Below, piece by piece: positions 1 to 8,627 of a DNA stretch of 63,182 bases (positions within the stretch are counted from its first letter, which is position 1; every line of letters begins with the position of its first letter). Made by a program: the position numbers and the translations under genes. This DNA is from Acetobacteraceae bacterium (GTDB taxonomy: Bacteria; Pseudomonadota; Alphaproteobacteria; Acetobacterales; Acetobacteraceae). Under the pieces are notes generated by a model. The model worked only from the letters and a program-made list of their open reading frames with translations. It did no database searches and was not told where the DNA came from. The stretch covers positions 1 through 63,182 of the forward strand of contig PLSD01000127.1 in NCBI GenBank assembly GCA_003164135.1. Direction: 5' to 3'.

Positions 1-43
1 CATGCGGGGGCCATCCACATATGAAGGTTTGGGACCATAAAAA

Positions 44-121
44 TGGTCGGAGTGAGAGGATTCGAACCTCCGGCCCCTGCGTTCCGAACACAGTACTCTA
101 ACCAGGCTGAGCTACACTCCG
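44..121 (-). tRNA. tRNA-Pro(CGG)
   Basis: Reading the minus strand gives a full cloverleaf. The acceptor stem CGGAGTG pairs with CACTCCG, followed by A and an encoded CCA. The anticodon loop TTCGGAA carries CGG, and the T-loop is TTCGAAT. A second proline tRNA (TGG) lies at 58320-58396. Confidence 0.95.
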
Positions 122-287
122 TCGCGTGACCCTATAGCTGAACCCGTACCCATACCGCAAGATGCTGGGCACAGAAGAATTCCATTCACAATATGTGGTG
201 CAAAATCTCATGTTTTCAATAAGTAGTAGACATTAGCGAAGAACTTACGCTAAGTACGCAGTGAAACCTCGTGGTAAGCATAGTATC

Positions 288-1094
288 ATGTGCGTAAACT
301 GTTTTGGCCGCCGCCGATTCGCCCAGCTCGCCTTTGGCCTCGCCGCCACCGGCCTGAGCGGAGTCGCGCCAGCACGCGCCACGATTCGCACCCCCGAAAC
401 ACTGCCCCTGGTCATGCTCGACCCCGGCCATGGCGGGCATGACCCCGGCGCCATCGCGCCAGACGGCGTGTACGAGAAGCATATTACCCTGGCCACCGGC
501 CTCACCCTGCGGACCACGCTGCTCGCCACCAAACGCTACCGCGTGCAAATGACCCGCACGCACGACGTGTTCATCCCGCTGGAAGACCGGGTAACGGCTG
601 CGGTGCAGGCCGGGGCGGACCTTTTCCTGGCGCTGCATTGCGACCATCTGCCCGAGCCCAGCCTACGCGGCGCCTCGTTCTTCACCCTGTCCAATACCGC
701 ATCGGACGATCTGGCCGCCGGCATTGCGGATGACGAGAATGGCACCGGCGTGGCGGGGGCGCCGCTGGCCGGGGTTTCCCCGCAGGTGGCAAGTATTCTG
801 GCCAGCTTGGAGACGCGCGCCACCAAGGTCGGCTCGGCCACGCTGGCCCAGGATTTGAAAAACTCCTTCAAAGGCGTGATCCCACTGCTGCCGGACCCGC
901 GGCGCAGCGCCAATTTTGCGGTGCTGCGCGACCCCTCCACCCCCAGCACGCTGCTGGAAATGGGCTGCCTGACCAATCCGCTCGACGAAAAACGGCTGCG
1001 CAGCCCCATGCACCGCAAAATGATGGCGGCCAAAATCACCACCGCCATCGACATGTATTTCGCGCATTTCGCAGGCGGGCGGATGGCCGGTTAA
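288..1094 (+). CDS. amiC: N-acetylmuramoyl-L-alanine amidase (Amidase_3), Tat-exported
   Basis: Zinc amidase that cleaves the amide bond between N-acetylmuramic acid and the stem peptide during daughter-cell separation. The mature part begins with the family motif DPGHGGHDPGA (first zinc His), then E.KHITLATGL (zinc Glu), LHCDH (second His) and the catalytic C-terminal Glu in LLEMGCLTNP. The N-terminus GRRRFAQLAFGLAATGLSG reads as a twin-arginine signal, as in E. coli AmiA/AmiC. A GTG at 261 would add nine residues, but ATG 288 sits directly before the Tat signal and is preferred. About 268 aa, a short form with no obvious AMIN targeting domain. The PBP1A gene follows 91 bp downstream, so both probably serve cell-wall growth and division. 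Confidence 0.88.
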   Translation: MCVNCFGRRRFAQLAFGLAATGLSGVAPARATIRTPETLPLVMLDPGHGGHDPGAIAPDGVYEKHITLATGLTLRTTLLATKRYRVQMTRTHDVFIPLEDRVTAAVQAGADLFLALHCDHLPEPSLRGASFFTLSNTASDDLAAGIADDENGTGVAGAPLAGVSPQVASILASLETRATKVGSATLAQDLKNSFKGVIPLLPDPRRSANFAVLRDPSTPSTLLEMGCLTNPLDEKRLRSPMHRKMMAAKITTAIDMYFAHFAGGRMAG

Positions 1095-1185
1095 CCGCTC
1101 CCGCTGCGTAATTCAGGTGATTTGTTGCGGCAATTTTATTCCCGCCATCCTCGCGGCAACGAAAACAGAGTGCTAAGAGCCGCTT

Positions 1186-3753
1186 ATGCCCGACTCCAAA
1201 GACTCTTTTAGCGCCGGTGAACGTTTAAGCCCAGTCCGCCGCGATCCGCCGCGGCCGCCGCCGCGTAAGCCATCCGCGCCACGCGACGCTGGCAAAGGCC
1301 CGAAAAAACCGAGAATTTTCAGCCGCATCGCGGGTTTTCTGGTCACCAGCCTGTACCGCCTGGTCTTCGTTGGCGCCGTCGTAGCACTCCTCGCCGGTAT
1401 CGCCGCGCTGGTCGTCTTCAGCTCCGGGCTGCCCAGCGTGGACTCGCTAAAAACCTACACCCCGCCGCTGGAAAGCCGCGTCTATTCCGATGACTTCCAA
1501 CTCGTCTCCGAACTCGGCGGCCAGCATTGCGTCTATGTGCCTTATGACCAGATACCACCCCTGGTGGCGCAGGCATTCATTTCCGCCGAGGACCGGCTGT
1601 TCTGGGAGGAGCCGGGTATCAACCCCCTGGCGATGATCCGCGCCGCACTCACCGACGTCTCGCGCATGGGCACGGGCCACCGGCCGCAGGGCGCCTCCAC
1701 CATCACTGAGCAGGTCGTAAAGAACATGCTGCTCGACAATCGTATCACCTTCGGCACCAAAATAAAGGAAGTGCTGTTGGCCATGCGCGTGAGCCAGATG
1801 ATGACCAAGCAGCAGGTCATCACGCTCTATCTCAACGAGGTCGACCTTGGGCACAACACCTTCGGCATCGCCGCGGCGGCACAAACCTATTTCGACAAAC
1901 CGCTGGGCCAGCTGGACATCGCGCAGGCCGCCTCGCTGGCGGCGCTGCCGAAAGCGCCGACCAATTACGACCCCTTCCTGCACCCGCAGGACGCGCTGAC
2001 GCGGCGCAATTTCATCATCGGGCGCATGCTGGCCGATGGCGCCATCACCCAGGCCCAGGCCGATGCCGCCACCGCCGAGCCGCTGCTGCCGCATGCTGGC
2101 GGCAATTTCGCCGCCGTGGGCAACGATGGGTACTTCGCCGATGCGGTAAAGGCAGATCTGCTGACACGCTTTGGCGCCGATACCGTCGGCCAGGGTGGGC
2201 TGATTGTGCATACCAGCCTGAACTCCACCCTGCAGGCTGCCGCCACCGACGCGGTGCGGGACGGGCTGGAGCGCTACGACCGCAATTACGCCGGCTGGCA
2301 CGGGCTGGTGGCGCATCTGGATGACGCCGGCCTCGCCACCAACTGGCAGGCGTATCTGGCGAAGCAGGCGACCCCGCCGGGCATGCGGCAGAACTGGCGG
2401 CTGGGCGTGGTGCTGGAGTCGGGGGACAAAGATGCCCGGGTCGGCTTTATCGACTCGGCTAACGAATCGACCCAGACCGGCACCTTGCCGTTGCAGGGCA
2501 TGCGCTGGGCCCGCGCCGGCACCGTCTCCAACCTGCTGCACCCCGGCGACGTCATCATGGTCTCGGGCGGCGGTAAAAACCTTGCGCTGGAACAAATCCC
2601 CAACATCCAGGGCGCGCTCATCTCCATCGACCCGCGCACCGGGCGCGTGCTCGCCATGGTCGGCGGCTGGAGTCACGACATCAGCCCCTTCAACCGGGTA
2701 ACACAGGCACAGCGCCAGCCCGGCTCCTCGGTTAAGCCGCTGGTCTACCTGACCGCCATGGAACAAGGCGTGCAGCCCGACGCCCCCGTGCTGGACGCGC
2801 CCTTCGTGCAGCAAATGTCCGACGGCACCACCTACCGCCCCGGCAATTATGAGGACACCTTCCAGGGCCCGGTGCCGATCTTCCACGCGCTGGAACAGTC
2901 GCTCAACCTCGCCACGCTGCATCTGGCCCGCCAGATCGGGCTGAATAACATCGCCAACACCTTCCAGGGCTTCGGCATCATCGACCAGATGCCCCCCTAT
3001 TACCCGTCGGCGATCGGCGCCATCGACACGACTTTATGGAAAATGGCCACCGCCTATGCCGCGCTGGATGAATACGGACGGCAGATAACGCCCTCGCTGA
3101 TCGACAGCGTCACCGACCCAGACGGCAAGGTGCTCTACCAGGCGCAGAACCAGAACTGCGACAACTGCATGAACGGCGACCCGACACAGCCGCCGATGAT
3201 CGACTATTCCGGCGCGCAGCTGGCGGACCCTGACTCGGCGTTCCAGATGATCACCATGATGAAAGGCGTGGTGCTGCGCGGCACCGGCGCCCCCGCCATA
3301 GTGGGCATCAGCCAGCCAGTGGCCGGCAAAACCGGCACCACCAACAATTTCAACGACGCCTGGTTCATCGGCTTTACCCCCGGCGTGCTCACCGGCTGCT
3401 GGATCGGCTTCGACACCCCCACCGGCCTGGGCAAGGACCAGACCGGCGGCAATGTCTGCGGGCCGATCTGGAACGAGTACATGAAAGTGGCGCTGGCCGG
3501 CCAGCCGGACCTGGATTTCGCGGCCCCCGACGGCATAACACTGCAACAGGTGCCCGAACCCGACGGCACCCAGGTGACCGAGGCGTTCAAAACCGGGCAG
3601 ACCCCCGGCGCGCAGGCCAACGACAACCTGCTCGGCGGGCAATCCGGCCTGACATCGGCCCCCACGGTGCCCGCCGCGCCAGGCGCCCCAACCCCGCCCG
3701 GAACGCCAGCACCTCCCTCGACGATCGATAGGTCCCTCGGCGGGCTGTACTAA
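1186..3753 (+). CDS. mrcA: Penicillin-binding protein 1A (bifunctional transglycosylase/transpeptidase)
   Basis: Class A PBP of 855 aa that polymerises and cross-links peptidoglycan at the inner membrane. A basic, Pro-rich cytoplasmic tail (residues 1-45) precedes one membrane anchor (about 50-80). The GT51 domain carries the catalytic Glu135 in SAEDRLFWEE and the variant motif GASTITEQ. The transpeptidase domain has S514-S-V-K517, S572-L-N574 and K715-T-G-T. A Pro/Ala-rich low-complexity tail closes the protein. In the GT motifs, EDRLFWEEPGIN replaces the more usual EDRxFxxHxGxD, but the catalytic Glu is kept. No frameshift is seen. The sequence does not decide PBP1A against PBP1C, though the length and the KTGT context favour 1A. 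Confidence 0.9.
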   Translation: MPDSKDSFSAGERLSPVRRDPPRPPPRKPSAPRDAGKGPKKPRIFSRIAGFLVTSLYRLVFVGAVVALLAGIAALVVFSSGLPSVDSLKTYTPPLESRVYSDDFQLVSELGGQHCVYVPYDQIPPLVAQAFISAEDRLFWEEPGINPLAMIRAALTDVSRMGTGHRPQGASTITEQVVKNMLLDNRITFGTKIKEVLLAMRVSQMMTKQQVITLYLNEVDLGHNTFGIAAAAQTYFDKPLGQLDIAQAASLAALPKAPTNYDPFLHPQDALTRRNFIIGRMLADGAITQAQADAATAEPLLPHAGGNFAAVGNDGYFADAVKADLLTRFGADTVGQGGLIVHTSLNSTLQAAATDAVRDGLERYDRNYAGWHGLVAHLDDAGLATNWQAYLAKQATPPGMRQNWRLGVVLESGDKDARVGFIDSANESTQTGTLPLQGMRWARAGTVSNLLHPGDVIMVSGGGKNLALEQIPNIQGALISIDPRTGRVLAMVGGWSHDISPFNRVTQAQRQPGSSVKPLVYLTAMEQGVQPDAPVLDAPFVQQMSDGTTYRPGNYEDTFQGPVPIFHALEQSLNLATLHLARQIGLNNIANTFQGFGIIDQMPPYYPSAIGAIDTTLWKMATAYAALDEYGRQITPSLIDSVTDPDGKVLYQAQNQNCDNCMNGDPTQPPMIDYSGAQLADPDSAFQMITMMKGVVLRGTGAPAIVGISQPVAGKTGTTNNFNDAWFIGFTPGVLTGCWIGFDTPTGLGKDQTGGNVCGPIWNEYMKVALAGQPDLDFAAPDGITLQQVPEPDGTQVTEAFKTGQTPGAQANDNLLGGQSGLTSAPTVPAAPGAPTPPGTPAPPSTIDRSLGGLY

Positions 3754-3762
3754 ACCTCCACA

Positions 3763-3802
3763 TTGACAGATTCCATAATTCCACTAAAATGGAACTATGG
3801 AA
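3763..3802 (+). promoter_or_regulatory. ars promoter and overlapping ArsR operator; probably leaderless start
   Basis: A consensus -35 (TTGACA, 3763-3768) and -10 (TAAAAT, 3785-3790) are separated by 16 bp, which puts the start point at about 3797, on the ATG of arsR itself. A near-perfect inverted repeat (TTCCATAATTCCA, 3771-3783; TGGAACTATGGAA, 3790-3802; one mismatch; 6-bp spacer) overlaps the -10 and the start codon. It is the obvious operator for ArsR. No Shine-Dalgarno sequence fits before the ATG. Confidence 0.75.
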
Positions 3803-4123
3803 AAACAAGCAGCCCTTGCCGCTCTAGGCGCCCTGGCACAGGGCGCGCGGCTCGACATCTTCCGCCTGCTCGTCCAGGCCGGGCAAGGTGGCCTGCCTGC
3901 CGGGCAAATCGCCGAGCGCCTCGGCCTCCCCGCCAACACGCTTTCCTTCCACCTCAATCACCTCCGCCACGCCGGGCTGGTCAGTTTCAGGCGCGAGAGC
4001 CGCTCACTCATTTACGCCGCCGAATTCGGCGCCATGAACACCCTGCTCGCCTACCTCTCGGAAAACTGCTGCCAGGGTAACCCCGCCGCCTGCCAACCGC
4101 CCCAGGAGACAATCAATGTCTGA
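3797..4123 (+). CDS. arsR: ArsR-family arsenite-responsive repressor
   Basis: A 108-aa winged-helix repressor. The recognition region QIAERLGLPANTLSFHLNHLRHAGLV is typical of ArsR/SmtB. It lacks the CxCxxC site of plasmid R773 ArsR in the helix region; instead it has C91, C92 and C99 near the C-terminus (ENCCQGNPAACQ). That arrangement matches the Acidithiobacillus ferrooxidans-type As(III) site (C95, C96, C102). First gene of the operon arsR-arsC(LMW-PTP)-arsC(Grx)-acr3. Its stop overlaps the next start by 8 bp. The start codon lies inside the operator, so the mRNA is probably leaderless and autoregulated. Confidence 0.9.
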   Translation: MEKQAALAALGALAQGARLDIFRLLVQAGQGGLPAGQIAERLGLPANTLSFHLNHLRHAGLVSFRRESRSLIYAAEFGAMNTLLAYLSENCCQGNPAACQPPQETINV

Positions 4124-4643
4124 GCGCATCTACAACGTGATGTTCCTCTGCACCGGCAACTCCGCCCGCTCGATCCTCGCCGAATCCATTCTGCGCAAGG
4201 ATGGCGCCGGGCATTTCGAAGCCTTCTCCGCCGGCAGCTACCCTAAAGGCACGGTCAACCCCTTCGCGCTTAACGTACTGGAAAGCTACGGCTACCCCAC
4301 CGAGGGCGTGCGCTCGAAAAGCTGGGACGAATTCTCCGGCCCGGACGCGCCTGTCATGGATTTCGTCTTCACCGTCTGCGACAACGCCGCCGGCGAGACC
4401 TGCCCCATCTGGCCCGGCCACCCGATGACCGCGCATTGGGGTATCGACGACCCCGCCGCCGTCACCGGCACGGATATCGAAATCGAACGCGCCTTCGTGC
4501 AGGCTTTCAAATACATGAAAACCCGCTTCGGGCTCTTCCTCAGCCTGCCGCTGGCCAGCATCGACAAAATGGCCCTTAGCACCCGCCTGCGTGAAATCGG
4601 CCAAAGCGCCGGCGCCTCATCCAATCCTCCCGGAGTAGCATAA
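4116..4643 (+). CDS. arsC: Arsenate reductase, low-molecular-weight phosphatase type (thioredoxin-linked)
   Basis: A 175-aa member of the LMW protein tyrosine phosphatase fold. The P-loop is C12-TGNSA-R18-S, and the general-acid Asp lies in GIDDPAA. Two further cysteines, C88 and C96 (TVCDNAAGETCP), could form the disulfide cascade used by thioredoxin-coupled arsenate reductases. It reduces As(V) to As(III) for export. It overlaps arsR by 8 bp and the next arsC by 1 bp (TAATG), so the genes are translationally coupled. A plain phosphotyrosine phosphatase is the alternative, made unlikely by the operon. Confidence 0.87.
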   Translation: MSERIYNVMFLCTGNSARSILAESILRKDGAGHFEAFSAGSYPKGTVNPFALNVLESYGYPTEGVRSKSWDEFSGPDAPVMDFVFTVCDNAAGETCPIWPGHPMTAHWGIDDPAAVTGTDIEIERAFVQAFKYMKTRFGLFLSLPLASIDKMALSTRLREIGQSAGASSNPPGVA

Positions 4644-5074
4644 TGTCCGAGCCCATCGTCACCATCTACCACAACCCCGCCTGCGGCACCTCGCGCAACA
4701 CGCTAGCGATGATCCGCAATGCCGGGATAGAGCCGGTGGTGATCGAGTACCTGAAAACCCCGCCCAGCCGCGCCGAGCTGGCCGTGCTGGCCAAACAGGC
4801 CGGCGGCGCGCGCACCCTGCTGCGCGAGAAGGACAAACTCGTCGCCGAACTTGGCCTGAACGCCGATGTATCCGACGATACCATCCTGGACGCCATCGCC
4901 GCACACCCGATCCTGCTCAACCGCCCCGTGGTGGTCACCCCCAAAGGCACCAAAAGCTGCCGTCCGTCCGAGGTGGTGCTGGACCTGCTGCCCACCCCGC
5001 AGCACGGCGCCTTCACCAAGGAAGACGGCGAAGCCGTGGTCGACGCCACCGGCCAACGCATCGCGAAGGGCTAA
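4643..5074 (+). CDS. arsC: Arsenate reductase, glutaredoxin-dependent (ArsC/Spx fold)
   Basis: A 143-aa protein with HNPACGTSR (catalytic C14) and the three arginines R61, R94 (NRP) and R107 (CRP). These correspond to C12, R60, R94 and R107 of the R773 enzyme. It reduces arsenate with glutathione and glutaredoxin. This is a second arsenate reductase of unrelated fold and different electron donor in the same operon, directly after the phosphatase-type enzyme. The ACR3 start follows 4 bp after the stop. Confidence 0.92.
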   Translation: MSEPIVTIYHNPACGTSRNTLAMIRNAGIEPVVIEYLKTPPSRAELAVLAKQAGGARTLLREKDKLVAELGLNADVSDDTILDAIAAHPILLNRPVVVTPKGTKSCRPSEVVLDLLPTPQHGAFTKEDGEAVVDATGQRIAKG

Positions 5075-5078
5075 AATC

Positions 5079-6101
5079 ATGGGGTTTTTTGAACGCTACC
5101 TCACCCTCTGGGTAGGCTTATGCATCGTCGCAGGCATCGTTCTCGGCCAACTATTCTCCGGGCTTTTCCAGTTTCTCGGCGCCGCCACCCTGGCCCACGT
5201 CAACCTGCCCGTCGCCCTGCTGGTCTGGCTCATGGTCATCCCCATGCTGCTAAAAATCGACTTCGCGGCCCTGGGTGAAGTCGGCAAGCACTGGCGCGGC
5301 ATCGCCACCACGCTCGGCATCAACTGGTTGGTCAAACCGTTTTCCATGGCGCTGCTCGCGGCCATTTTCATCGGCCATCTGTTCCGCCCGTTTTTGCCCG
5401 CGGACCAGATCAACTCCTACATCGCCGGGCTGATCCTGCTCGCCGCTGCCCCCTGCACCGCCATGGTCTTCGTCTGGTCCAACCTGGTCGACGGCGAACC
5501 GCATTTCACCCTCTCCCAGGTGGCACTCAACGACGCCATCATGGTCGTTGCCTTCGCCCCCATCGTGGCGCTGCTGCTCGGCATCTCCTCCATCACCGTG
5601 CCATGGAGCACGCTGCTGCTCTCGGTCGTGCTCTACATCGTGGTGCCCGTGGCCATCGCCCAGTTCTGGCGCCGGATTCTGCTTCTGCGAGGCGGTGAAG
5701 CTGCGCTTGCCCGCACCCTGCACCGCCTCGGCCCGCTCTCGCTCTCCGCACTTTTATTAACTTTGGTGCTGCTGTTCGGTTTGCAAGGCCATGAGATCGT
5801 CCGCCAGCCGATGATTATCGCCCTGCTCGCCGTCCCCATCATCATCCAGGTCTATTTCAACGCCGGCCTGGCCTACTGGCTCAACCGCCAACTCGGCGTC
5901 GCTTGGTGCGTCGCCGGCCCCTCGGCCCTGATCGGCGCCAGCAACTTCTTCGAACTCGCCGTCGCCACCGCCATCGTCCTCTTCGGCTTCCAATCCGGCG
6001 CCGCCCTGGCCACCGTGGTCGGCGTGCTCGTGGAAGTCCCGGTCATGCTCACCGTCGTTTCCATCGTCCGCCGCTCGCGCGGATGGTATGAGAGGGCATG
6101 A
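5079..6101 (+). CDS. acr3: ACR3-type arsenite efflux permease
   Basis: An inner-membrane arsenite exporter of 340 aa with about ten hydrophobic segments. The family hallmark APCTAMVFVWSNL contains the conserved Cys needed for As(III) transport. The start is ATG 5079 (MGFFERYLTLWVGL), preceded by AAGGG at a good distance; a longer open frame begins inside arsC but is only overlap. The stop overlaps the start of tag (ATGA). No arsA ATPase or arsH gene is nearby, so export is driven by the membrane potential. Confidence 0.93.
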   Translation: MGFFERYLTLWVGLCIVAGIVLGQLFSGLFQFLGAATLAHVNLPVALLVWLMVIPMLLKIDFAALGEVGKHWRGIATTLGINWLVKPFSMALLAAIFIGHLFRPFLPADQINSYIAGLILLAAAPCTAMVFVWSNLVDGEPHFTLSQVALNDAIMVVAFAPIVALLLGISSITVPWSTLLLSVVLYIVVPVAIAQFWRRILLLRGGEAALARTLHRLGPLSLSALLLTLVLLFGLQGHEIVRQPMIIALLAVPIIIQVYFNAGLAYWLNRQLGVAWCVAGPSALIGASNFFELAVATAIVLFGFQSGAALATVVGVLVEVPVMLTVVSIVRRSRGWYERA

Positions 6102-6655
6102 CCCCAAAAACCCGCTGCGCCTGGGCCGAGAGCGACCCCATCATGCGCGACTACCACGACCGCGAATGGGGCATCCCCCTGCGTGACAGCCGCGCCCTGT
6201 GGGAACTCCTCATGCTCGAAGGCTTCCAGGCCGGCCTCTCCTGGCGCACCATTTTGCACCGCCGCGACACGTTTCGCACCGCCTTCGCCAATTTTGACCC
6301 CGAGGCCGTCGCCCGCTTCACCCCGGCTGACGTCGAGCGCCTGATGGCCGACCCCGGCATCATCCGCGCCCGCGCCAAAATCCTCGCCACCATCGGCGGC
6401 GCGCAAGCCTACCTCGCCATGCGCGACGCGGGAGAAGATTTCTCCACCTTCGCCTGGAATTTTACCGGCGGCGTCCCCCTGCAAGGCGACGGCCACACAA
6501 TCCCCGCCAGCACGCCGCTCTCCGAACAAATCTCCAAAGCCCTGAAACTACGTGGCTTCAAATTCGTCGGCCCCGTCATCGTCTACGCCTGGATGCAAGC
6601 CGCCGGCCTGGTCAACGACCACGCCACCACCTGCTTTTGCCGGTCCAAGGTTTAA
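6098..6655 (+). CDS. tag: DNA-3-methyladenine glycosylase I
   Basis: Base-excision enzyme of 185 aa that removes 3-methyladenine from alkylated DNA. Tag signatures are RCAWAESDPIMRDYHDREWG at the N-terminus and ENFSWQ-like FAWNFTGG in the middle. The zinc ligands are RCAW, the His in DYHDREWG, and the C-terminal DHATTCFCR. Its ATG overlaps the acr3 stop by 4 bp, so it is co-transcribed with the arsenic genes. Function and location appear unrelated to arsenic except as a stress-response passenger. Confidence 0.93.
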   Translation: MTPKTRCAWAESDPIMRDYHDREWGIPLRDSRALWELLMLEGFQAGLSWRTILHRRDTFRTAFANFDPEAVARFTPADVERLMADPGIIRARAKILATIGGAQAYLAMRDAGEDFSTFAWNFTGGVPLQGDGHTIPASTPLSEQISKALKLRGFKFVGPVIVYAWMQAAGLVNDHATTCFCRSKV

Positions 6656-6663
6656 CGCCTCTC

Positions 6664-6885
6664 TCAAAACCCAGACGGCACAAAAATCGCCCCCGAAGCG
6701 CTGGTATATCGCCGCTCATGTGCAAATCGCACACTGGCCGTCGCCCATGGCGCCGCCTCAGCCTGGCTGCTCCAGATCATTTTCCGGGCCTCCTCCACAA
6801 TCTCCCACACCTGCATCGCGCAGACCAGAAACATGCCAATGCAGCCCGCCATCGAAGCCAGTCCAATCATGATGTTCATGTCCAT
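6664..6885 (-). CDS. Small hypothetical protein with one membrane segment
   Basis: A 73-aa frame starting MDMNIMIGLASMAGCIGMFLVCAM. One hydrophobic segment (about residues 4-28) is followed by an amphipathic, charged tail. A purine-rich stretch (GGAAAGAGAAGAG) precedes the ATG at ribosome-binding distance. It lies 15 bp downstream of the radical SAM gene on the same strand and fits without overlap before the end of tag, which supports a real cotranscribed gene. I do not recognise the family, and no function is offered. Confidence 0.45.
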   Translation of the reverse strand: MDMNIMIGLASMAGCIGMFLVCAMQVWEIVEEARKMIWSSQAEAAPWATASVRFAHERRYTSASGAIFVPSGF

Positions 6886-6900
6886 TTCTCTTCTCTTTCC

Positions 6901-8007
6901 CTAAAACAAACTCATCTGCAGCACTTCCGGCACCAACCGCGGCACACAAAACCGCGCCAGATCCAGCTTCACCCGCTCCTGGTTCAACCCCAACTTCCGC
7001 ACCACCCGCTCCAGCCGCTGCCCCAGCAGCGCCGCATACGGCCCGCTGCCCTGGAAGCGCGTGTGAAAATTTGGATCATTCAACGCCCCGGCCCGGCTTT
7101 GCCGGATCAGGCTCAGCACATGGCTCGCCCGCTCCGGCAGGTGTTTGTGCAGCCAGTCGGCAAACAAATCCCCCAGCTCATGCGGCAGCCGCAGCAAAAT
7201 CGTATGCGCGCTCAGCGCCCCGGCCTTCGCCGCCGCCTCCACAATGCTCTCCAACTCCGCATCGTTCAGCCCCGGGATCATCGGCGACGCCAGCACCCCC
7301 ACGGGGATCCCCGCCGCCAACAGCCCGGAAATCGCCGCCAGTCGCCGCGCGGGGGAGGCCGCGCGCGGTTCCATCGCCCGCGCCAGCACCGGGTCCAGCG
7401 TGGTGATGGAAATATGCACCTGCGCCAGGTTCTTCGCCGCCATGCGGCCCAAAATATCCACATCCCGCAACACGCCTGCGGATTTGGTGACAATGCTGAC
7501 CGGATGGTTGAACCGCTCCAGCACTTCCAGCAGGCTGCGCGTGATATTCAACGTGCGCTCCACCGGCTGATACGGGTCGGTGTTCGACCCCAGCACAATC
7601 GTCCCCACTTTATACCCAGGGCGGGAAAGCTCCTTCTCCAGCAGCCGCGCCCCCTCCGGCTTGAAGACGATCTGCGTCTCGAAATCCAGCCCGGCGGAGA
7701 ACCCCAGATAAGCATGCGACGGCCGTGCGAAGCAGTAAATGCACCCATGCTCGCACCCCCGGTACGGGTTAACACTGCGGTCGAAGGGTAGATCCGGGCT
7801 GTCATTGCGCGCGATAATGGTTTTGGTTGCATCGCGGATCAGCGTGGTTCGCGGCCGGCTCACCTCCTCGGGCAAATCCCAGCCGTCGTCAAAAACCTCC
7901 ACGCGCTGGCGCTCAAACCGGTTAGGCGGGTTCTGCGCCGTGCCCCGGCCTTTCCAAACGCCGTGCTTAATATCCTGGTTGATCTGTAGCCGGGAAACTG
8001 CCACCAT
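6901..8007 (-). CDS. PA0069-family radical SAM protein (SplB-like)
   Basis: A 368-aa radical SAM protein. The cluster motif CEHGCIYCFARPSH (CxxxCxYC) lies near residue 90, followed by the SAM-binding GSNTDPYQPVE and SITTLD segments. The N-terminal GRGTAQNPPNRFER and DLPFDRSVNPYRGCEHGC regions are typical of the PA0069/Rv2578c group, which is distantly related to spore photoproduct lyase. The substrate is unknown for the family. The start ATG is at 8007; a small membrane-protein gene follows. Confidence 0.88.
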   Translation of the reverse strand: MVAVSRLQINQDIKHGVWKGRGTAQNPPNRFERQRVEVFDDGWDLPEEVSRPRTTLIRDATKTIIARNDSPDLPFDRSVNPYRGCEHGCIYCFARPSHAYLGFSAGLDFETQIVFKPEGARLLEKELSRPGYKVGTIVLGSNTDPYQPVERTLNITRSLLEVLERFNHPVSIVTKSAGVLRDVDILGRMAAKNLAQVHISITTLDPVLARAMEPRAASPARRLAAISGLLAAGIPVGVLASPMIPGLNDAELESIVEAAAKAGALSAHTILLRLPHELGDLFADWLHKHLPERASHVLSLIRQSRAGALNDPNFHTRFQGSGPYAALLGQRLERVVRKLGLNQERVKLDLARFCVPRLVPEVLQMSLF

Positions 8008-8082
8008 GTTCCTGCTCCGTTCTGGTGCAGTTAAGTCATTACACCCCCGTTAAGTCAAGAACAAAATAAGAACATACTGCTT

Positions 8083-8622
8083 TTAACCGGGTAAATGCTC
8101 TTTCAGCCGCGGCATCAACTCCACCAGATTGCAGGGCCGGTGCCGTGAATCCAGCTGGTAACGCAAAATATCATCCCAGCCGTCCTTCACCGCGCCCGTA
8201 CTTCCCGGCAGCGCGAACAGGTAGGTGCCATTGGCCACCCCCCCCACCGCGCGCGACTGCATCGTGGAAGTGCCTATTTTCTGGTAGGAAAGCATACGGA
8301 ACAGCTCGCCAAACCCCTCGATGGTCTTGTCCAGCACGCGGGCAAACGCCTCGGGCGTTACATCCCGCCCCGTCACGCCGGTGCCGCCAGTGGTAATCAC
8401 CACGTCGACAGCCGGATCCCCGATCCAGCCGCGCAACCACGCCTCGATGGTATCGGCATCGTCGCGGATAATGGCGCGCGCCGCGACCACATGCCCGGCG
8501 GCGGCAATGCGTGCCGCCAAAGTGTCGCCGGAGGTGTCGTTCTCAGGGGTGCGCGTGTCGGAAATCGTCGCCACCGCGATATGCACGGGGAGAAAAACCG
8601 CGGCCTCGTCTATCCGGTGCAT
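8083..8622 (-). CDS. moaB: Molybdenum cofactor biosynthesis protein MoaB/MogA family
   Basis: A 179-aa molybdopterin-binding-fold protein. The core TTGGTGVTGRDVTPEA and DEFGE-like FGELFRMLSYQKIGTSTMQSRAVGG are the MPT-binding loops of MoaB/MogA. It probably adenylylates molybdopterin before metal insertion. The start is 6 bp beyond the stop of the upstream lytic transglycosylase on the same strand, so the two may be cotranscribed. No other Mo-cofactor genes are in the window. Confidence 0.9.
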   Translation of the reverse strand: MHRIDEAAVFLPVHIAVATISDTRTPENDTSGDTLAARIAAAGHVVAARAIIRDDADTIEAWLRGWIGDPAVDVVITTGGTGVTGRDVTPEAFARVLDKTIEGFGELFRMLSYQKIGTSTMQSRAVGGVANGTYLFALPGSTGAVKDGWDDILRYQLDSRHRPCNLVELMPRLKEHLPG

Positions 8623-8627
8623 GCGCC

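Noticed and set aside
1447..2922. Long antisense frames over strong genes (also 11371-12945, 15040-16533, 32157-33575, 33116-34522, 6637-7791)
   Set aside because: GC-rich third positions keep the opposite frames open. Their translations are rich in G, A, R, D or H with no domain, and the sense-strand genes are certain.
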